Source: Lachnospiraceae bacterium
Lineage (GTDB): Bacteria > Bacillota > Clostridia > Lachnospirales > Lachnospiraceae
Reading direction: 5' to 3'
Assembly (NCBI GenBank): GCA_024699325.1
Contig: JAILPS010000003.1
Span: 1 to 64,000, forward strand
DNA: 64,000 bases
Shown: in pieces, positions 59,535 to 64,000 of the stretch
Layout: the number at the start of each line of letters is the position of its first letter
How positions within the stretch are numbered: the first letter of the stretch is position 1
The notes under the pieces: model-generated
Databases searched by the model: none
What the model was told of the DNA's origin: nothing
The model's input: only the letters and a program-made list of their open reading frames with translations
Program-made: the position numbers and the translations under genes

Positions 59535-61184
59535 ATGAATGAGGCGCGCGAGCGACTGTATGACATCTTAATAGCCACCGCATTTCTGCTGCTCATGTCC
59601 ATCTACAGACAGTACAGCTTAATCAACTATGGGTCGCTTGATTCGCTTAGACCGTTTATTATGTACGCCACATACGTCCTTCTGATGGTGTGGTGGGCAT
59701 CTGGAATCATTGACAAGGTCACGTCCGACATATTAAAACAGTGTCTGTTAGTCATAGACCTCATGATGTTTGTGTGGGTTACGGTGAGACTGCTTCAGGA
59801 CACCGTCCTTGTGGGCAATGTAGCGGCGCTTCGATGGACGGGCTATATTATTCTCTACGAGGCTCTGTTTATTCCCCACGCCGGACTCTATGCGGCGCTG
59901 GCGCTTGGAAGAAATTCCATGAAGAAGTACAACCGCAGGATGCGCTGGACCAATCTGGTGACAGGTATATTTACTATTCTGGCGCTTACGGACCGCTTCC
60001 ATCACTTTATATTCTATATAGATCCAAGCGAGCCGCAGCCAAACACCATATATCATCCAAATATCGGCTTCTACCTGCTGATAGCCTGGGCGCTTCTGCT
60101 GGTAATCGGAAGAGTTGGAATAATCTTCATGCGAAACAGCTCATACGGCGGTGACAGCCTGAGAATGAGACTGTTTCCGTTCACGGAGGTTGTGCTGCTT
60201 CTCATATTTGCCGTGCCCTATATTTTGTCGAATTTCGTGGTTAAGTACGAGATTATAGAGTTCACGGTCGGCGTGTTTTTCATAGACGCCATATTCTGGG
60301 AGCTGTGTTCCATAACGGGTCTGGTTCCCACAAACACGAACTATGAGGAGGTTTTTAAAAACTCCAGCCTGTCCATGCAGATACTTGACAAGTCCGGCAA
60401 GGTCGTTGTGGCATCTGACAACAGCCGTCCCATTGGAAGGATTACTTTTGAGGAACTGGCGAAGGAGGGGACCATCCTCCGTGATATGAACACAGAGCTT
60501 CACATTCACGAGTTTGACAACAACTATCTGGTGTGGGAGAAGGACATAAGGGATCTTAACGATATCATCGCGGATCTGAAGGCCACGAACACACTTCTGG
60601 AATCCGAGAGCGACCTCTTAAACGAGGAGCTCAGGGTCAGCGGCGAGAAGGATAATATCGCCACCAAGAACGAAATCTATGACACTTTGTCGACAGAGAT
60701 TGAGCCCAGCTTATATCTGTTAAAAACGCTTATCAGCTATCGAAAAACTGAGACTGATAAGAAGGTTCTGTACAAGAAGATTATCATAATAGGACTTTAT
60801 ATCAAGCGAAGATTAAATCTTCGTCTCATACATCTGGAGACAGGTAAGCTTAGCGCTGAGGACGTGCGCATAAGCATCGAAGACATGATGAACAACGCCA
60901 GGAAATGCGGAATTCCCGCGTCTCTTAGCTTCAGCGTGGCGGGGGAGCACGACCCCAACTATTACATCTATGCATTTGACGTGATTGAAAACATCATGGA
61001 GAATGAACATTTTGACATAGAGGAGATGACTGTCCTATTCCTTGACGATGCGTCCTGCGAGATCAGGATTAAGAAGGAGATTCCAAGACATAAGTGGCTT
61101 GGCCTCACGGAGGAATACGCGACAAGCATTGAGGATGAGAAGAACGGATACGCCGTTTATCTCCGAGAGGAGGTGATGGTCTGA
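59535..61184 (+). CDS. Membrane sensor with degenerate kinase-like C-terminus
   Basis: 549 residues from the ATG at 59535, after GGGGGG; the start at 59490 overlaps the promoter. About eight membrane helices (1-270) form a 7TM-type sensor. A PAS-like stretch follows (SLSMQILDKSGKVVVASDNS, about 295-315), then a coiled coil (about 350-385). The C-terminal 160 residues have the length of a kinase dimerisation plus ATP domain but I see no His-Asp, N-box or G-box. Probably a pseudo-kinase partner of the true kinase coded next (shared base TGATG). Transported or sensed signal unknown. Confidence 0.7.
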   Translation: MNEARERLYDILIATAFLLLMSIYRQYSLINYGSLDSLRPFIMYATYVLLMVWWASGIIDKVTSDILKQCLLVIDLMMFVWVTVRLLQDTVLVGNVAALRWTGYIILYEALFIPHAGLYAALALGRNSMKKYNRRMRWTNLVTGIFTILALTDRFHHFIFYIDPSEPQPNTIYHPNIGFYLLIAWALLLVIGRVGIIFMRNSSYGGDSLRMRLFPFTEVVLLLIFAVPYILSNFVVKYEIIEFTVGVFFIDAIFWELCSITGLVPTNTNYEEVFKNSSLSMQILDKSGKVVVASDNSRPIGRITFEELAKEGTILRDMNTELHIHEFDNNYLVWEKDIRDLNDIIADLKATNTLLESESDLLNEELRVSGEKDNIATKNEIYDTLSTEIEPSLYLLKTLISYRKTETDKKVLYKKIIIIGLYIKRRLNLRLIHLETGKLSAEDVRISIEDMMNNARKCGIPASLSFSVAGEHDPNYYIYAFDVIENIMENEHFDIEEMTVLFLDDASCEIRIKKEIPRHKWLGLTEEYATSIEDEKNGYAVYLREEVMV

Positions 61185-62209
61185 TGTTTTTCTGGACAAG
61201 CAAGAGGAAGAGGTATCTGCAGACCATCAGGGATGCCGTGGAGACATATCCGGGAGGACTGCTGTTTGCGCATGAGGACGGGCGTGCAATACTTGTAAAC
61301 CGCCGCATGAACGAGCTGTTTAACGAGCTGGTGGGGCACACCATCATGAATGCGAGGATCGCATGGCAGGAGCTGGAGAAGGCCAGAAGAGACTATCCCA
61401 TGTCGTTTAATATCGACTATTTGAGGATTGGCGAGCAGTACAAGGAAGCCATTTATTTTGAAATGGACGACAAGCATATCTGGAGGTTTTCGTGGAAGGT
61501 TATAAACATCGAAAAAGACAGCTTCCTGCAGGGCGTGGCTGACGATGTGACTGAGCAGTACCGTCTGGGAGAGAAGCTCTACCAGAATACGCTTAGAACC
61601 AGGGAATTACACGTAAGACAGAAGAAACTCCTTAAGGAAATCACGAAGGTGAACTTAGATAAGGAGCTACTACAGGCCAAGATGAGGGTTCACGATAAGT
61701 TCGGAGGCTGCGTTCTGGCAACAAAACAGGCTCTGTTTGAGGAGGAATCCAGGGCTGATATCGAGGAGCTGTTTGAGGCATGGGAGGGCGCCATCAGGTC
61801 GCTAAGCGCCTCAGGAAGTGAAAACAGCGACAACTCGAAGCTCAGCAGCGAGCAGCGCCAGGAGCTCATCCAGTCCGCAGAGTTAATAGGCTGCAAGCTG
61901 GTGTTTGAGGGAGGCGACCCTGTAGAGCCCAGAACCATGCAGATATACTATGCCGCCATCAGGGAGGCGCTGACTAACGCCGTGAGACACGCGGATGCCG
62001 ATGTGCTCAAGGTCAGAGTGACGAGGGATAAATTGTGGTATAAGGTTACCATAGCTTCCAACGGCAATCCACCACAGGGAGAAATCACCCTGGGCGGTGG
62101 TCTGAGCAATCTCAAGAAGAGAATAGAGGGCGAGGGCGGTTTTATGGATGTGGAGTACGCGCCGCAGGTCGTAATATCGTTCAAGCTGAAGAGGACGGAC
62201 AATGTATAA
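61184..62209 (+). CDS. Sensor histidine kinase, soluble, HisKA_3-like
   Basis: 341 residues, no membrane helix. A PAS-like sensing domain (about 15-130) is followed by a dimerisation helix with the phospho-accepting His in RVHDKFGG near 169 (the HDxxG pattern of HisKA_3), then an ATP-binding domain with N-box EALTNAVRHAD near 262 and G-box GGGLSNLKKRIEGEGG near 305. It starts on the stop of the membrane sensor (TGATG) and overlaps the response regulator by eight bases, so all three are translated together. It likely receives the signal from the membrane protein. Confidence 0.85.
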   Translation: MFFWTSKRKRYLQTIRDAVETYPGGLLFAHEDGRAILVNRRMNELFNELVGHTIMNARIAWQELEKARRDYPMSFNIDYLRIGEQYKEAIYFEMDDKHIWRFSWKVINIEKDSFLQGVADDVTEQYRLGEKLYQNTLRTRELHVRQKKLLKEITKVNLDKELLQAKMRVHDKFGGCVLATKQALFEEESRADIEELFEAWEGAIRSLSASGSENSDNSKLSSEQRQELIQSAELIGCKLVFEGGDPVEPRTMQIYYAAIREALTNAVRHADADVLKVRVTRDKLWYKVTIASNGNPPQGEITLGGGLSNLKKRIEGEGGFMDVEYAPQVVISFKLKRTDNV

Positions 62210-62825
62210 TGTGCTGGTAGTTGAGGATTCAAAAATAGCTAAGGACATGGTGGAGAGAATGCTCTCCCAGTCCGAGGATTACAACATGGTCGCGGCGATA
62301 GAAAATGCTGCCAATGCGGCCATCATTTGCGTCAGGAATAAGATAGACCTGATACTTATGGACGTGGTTACTGCGGGAGATGAATCGGGGCTTGAGGCCG
62401 CCGCGGATATCAAGCAGAAGTATCCAAGCATCAAGATCATCATCATGACCTCCATGCCCGAGGTTTCCTTCATGGATAAGGCGAGGGCAGCAGGGGTTGA
62501 GAGCTTCTGGTATAAGGAGTACGGCTCAGAGGACCTTATTAATGTCTGCGACAGAACCATGAACGGAGAGCATGTCTGGCCGATGGAGAAGCCTGTGATT
62601 AAGGTTGGCGACATCGACAGCGTGGAGTTTACGGACAGGGAGGTAGAGGTTATAAGAGCGCTGACGCTCGGACTTAAGTACGAGGAGATAGCGGACCAGC
62701 TCTATATCTCCACCAACACTGTGAAGTTTCACATCAAGAATATTCTGCAAAAGACAGGATTTCACTCCACACTTCAGCTGGTCACAGAGGTTGTGAGTAA
62801 GCGTCTTATACTCCCCAAATTCTAA
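62202..62825 (+). CDS. Response regulator, NarL/LuxR family
   Basis: 207 residues. REC domain about 1-120: acidic pair in VVEDSK, phospho-Asp in ILMDVV near 51, switch Thr/Ser in IMTSMP, Lys in WYKE near 107. LuxR HTH about 142-190: FTDREVEVIRALTLGLKYEEIADQLYISTNTVKFHIKNI. It overlaps the kinase by eight bases. Likely targets are its own operon or the two flanking beta-helix lipoprotein genes; the 16-base repeat array upstream of the operon is a possible binding array. Confidence 0.93.
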   Translation: MYNVLVVEDSKIAKDMVERMLSQSEDYNMVAAIENAANAAIICVRNKIDLILMDVVTAGDESGLEAAADIKQKYPSIKIIIMTSMPEVSFMDKARAAGVESFWYKEYGSEDLINVCDRTMNGEHVWPMEKPVIKVGDIDSVEFTDREVEVIRALTLGLKYEEIADQLYISTNTVKFHIKNILQKTGFHSTLQLVTEVVSKRLILPKF

Positions 62826-62843
62826 TAAATCTAAGCATAAATT

Positions 62844-62876
62844 AAGCCTCCGGATATCCTCCGGAGGCTTGTTTTG
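62844..62876. terminator. Bidirectional terminator between the response regulator and beta-helix gene
   Basis: AAGCCTCCGGA (62844-62854) / TCCGGAGGCTT (62860-62870), 11 perfect pairs with a TATCC loop, then GTTTTG. Confidence 0.88.
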
Positions 62877-64000
62877 TCATGCATCCTTAATCTGTGTTAT
62901 CTGTGTGCCGTTGACATAAACCTCGCCGCCCGTGAGTGAGCTTGAGCCGTCGAAATCGAAGGCGCTTGTGGCTGTTATGTTGACTGTGCCGCCTGTGACG
63001 ATGATGTCGCCCTTGCTGTCAAATGCGTCTGCCTTCGCGGTGGTGGTTGTCACATTGACCGTGCCGCCGTTTACGGTTATGCAGATGCTAAAAGCGCTGC
63101 TCTTATCTGTGGCGTTGATGCCGTCGTCGCTTGCTGTCACTGAGACAGTTCCATCGTTAAATGTGATATTGGTGGATTCGATGCCCTCGCCGGCGTTAAT
63201 GCTTACCTCGCCGCCGTCGATAGTGACTGTTGTCTGGGCGTGAAGTCCGTCGTCCTGTGCAGTGAGATCGAACAATCCGCCGCTTATGTAGAGAGCGCCA
63301 AGAGTTGCATCGTCGTCGTTGCTGCAGTGGATGGCGTCATCAGCATTGATGGTAAATGTGCCGCCGCAGATGGCAATTAAATCGTTGGCCTCTAAGCCGT
63401 CGCCCTGTGCGCTTATCACATATGTTCCGCCTGTGACCTTTAAGTCATCCTTGCATGTGATGCCGTTGTCTGAGGATGTCACCTGAAGAGTGCCCTCGCC
63501 GTTAAGAACCAGATCCTCCTTGGAGAAGATCACCGCGTCGGTGTTGGTTGTTCCGTCGGTAACGAATTCTCCTGTGCAGCACAGCGTGTTGGTTGAACTT
63601 GCTGTTGTTGTGACGAAAACCTTCTTGGCGGTCTTCACATAGATGGCAGGAGAGTCAGCGTTAGTGATGTTTAAGTTGTCAAGCACTAACTGAACCTTCG
63701 CGTCGTCTGCGCAGTCCACGATGATTTGGCACTCTGTGGCTGTGCCGCTCAACACATACACGCCCTCTGCGGTGATGTTTACATCCTCGCCGTCAGCGAC
63801 AGTTAAGGTGGTGGCCTCACTTACATCAGCCTCCTGCTCCATATCCCTGTCTGTAAATGTTGGAGTGTTTTCCGTGTCTGTGTCATCGCTCACGGTTGTG
63901 ACTTCAACTGTCACGGCCTCTGTCTCTTCAGTGCCTGCTGCGGTTGTTGTCTGGTCCGTGCTGTCGCTTCCAGCAGCGGTGGTAGTAGTGGTTTTAGCAC
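62877..64000 (-). CDS. Carbohydrate-binding-domain lipoprotein, Cthe_2159 type (paralog 2), 5' partial
   Basis: The frame runs off the right edge; 373 residues or more are visible, so the signal peptide and start are outside. The GTG at 63914 is internal. The N-terminal visible part is a Thr/Ser/Ala/Glu linker, then a beta-helix domain of repeated turns (ISGGLFDLTA, FNDGTVSVTA, VTGGTVNITA). It is closely related in order and wording to the lipoprotein at 57650 (QEADVSEATTLTVADGEDV against QEADTSDATYITVSDGEDV) but lacks its Gly/Met tail. Probable polysaccharide-binding surface protein. Separated from paralog 1 only by the two-component system. Confidence 0.83.
   Translation of the reverse strand, partial: AKTTTTTAAGSDSTDQTTTAAGTEETEAVTVEVTTVSDDTDTENTPTFTDRDMEQEADVSEATTLTVADGEDVNITAEGVYVLSGTATECQIIVDCADDAKVQLVLDNLNITNADSPAIYVKTAKKVFVTTTASSTNTLCCTGEFVTDGTTNTDAVIFSKEDLVLNGEGTLQVTSSDNGITCKDDLKVTGGTYVISAQGDGLEANDLIAICGGTFTINADDAIHCSNDDDATLGALYISGGLFDLTAQDDGLHAQTTVTIDGGEVSINAGEGIESTNITFNDGTVSVTASDDGINATDKSSAFSICITVNGGTVNVTTTTAKADAFDSKGDIIVTGGTVNITATSAFDFDGSSSLTGGEVYVNGTQITQIKDA

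Noticed and set aside
1-64000. tRNA, rRNA, integrase, transposase or phage genes
   Set aside because: I looked for cloverleaf ends, IS-like inverted repeats and recombinase motifs and saw none, so no mobile element is called.

Overview
The window reads as a chromosome segment of an anaerobic Gram-positive Clostridia, most likely a gut or rumen Lachnospiraceae. The reasons are the two-gene iron-sulfur L-serine dehydratase, strong AGGAGG ribosome sites, sigma-A type promoters, many lipoproteins with Thr/Glu-rich linkers, oxygen-sensitive radical SAM chemistry, Bacillus-type uxuAB and InlB-like surface repeats. No rRNA, tRNA, CRISPR array, insertion sequence or prophage gene was seen. Nearly all genes lie on the + strand. 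Exceptions are sdaAB/sdaAA, a PsiE-like gene and two paralogous beta-helix lipoproteins.

Layout. 1-5.5 kb: end of an acyl-thioesterase-like hydrolase, then a TetR regulator and a heterodimeric ABC exporter with matching operator candidates in both promoters. 5.5-9.7 kb: a KaiC-like/PPDK-N fusion protein convergent with the L-serine dehydratase genes. 10.1-20.5 kb: one long operon (MATE exporter, D-2-hydroxyacid dehydrogenase, aminotransferase, cytidylate-kinase-like protein, complete oligopeptide ABC importer) behind two tandem leader hairpins. 20.5-22.7 kb: uxuAB, bracketed by two identical terminators. 22.8-28.8 kb: zinc-ribbon Ser/Thr kinase with an HTH partner, small regulators, a second MATE exporter, and the RNA ligase rtcB behind a long structured leader. 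28.8-33.1 kb: FecBCD-type importer plus a HemN/ChuW-like radical SAM enzyme, probably heme uptake and anaerobic heme opening. 33-38 kb: FAH-family hydrolase, vWA protein, metY-mnmA, secreted protease. 38-45.7 kb: a giant lipoprotein and an EamA transporter. 45.8-56.5 kb: LanC-like protein, three cysteine-synthase paralogs, a LysR regulator, and a WYL-WYL-(structured RNA)-DUF2828 locus. 56.6-64 kb: a TPM-like membrane protein and a two-component system flanked by two Cthe_2159-type lipoproteins.

How the genes fit together. Sulfur metabolism recurs: metY, mnmA, three cysK-type genes and a LysR regulator. The candidate for an undescribed system is the WYL-WYL-RNA-DUF2828 cluster. DUF2828 has the same overall plan as Ro60 (an RNA-binding ring plus a vWA domain). 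It lies directly downstream of a predicted RNA with a closing helix, two enclosed hairpins and a terminator, which recalls Ro60 with Y RNA. rtcB, behind its own structured leader, and a separate vWA protein lie in the same window, so an RNA-surveillance or repair role is a reasonable hypothesis, but it is inference. Several other genes (sdaAB, the MATE/opp operon, rtcB) have a good promoter followed by a terminator-like hairpin and then the ribosome site, so attenuation seems common here.
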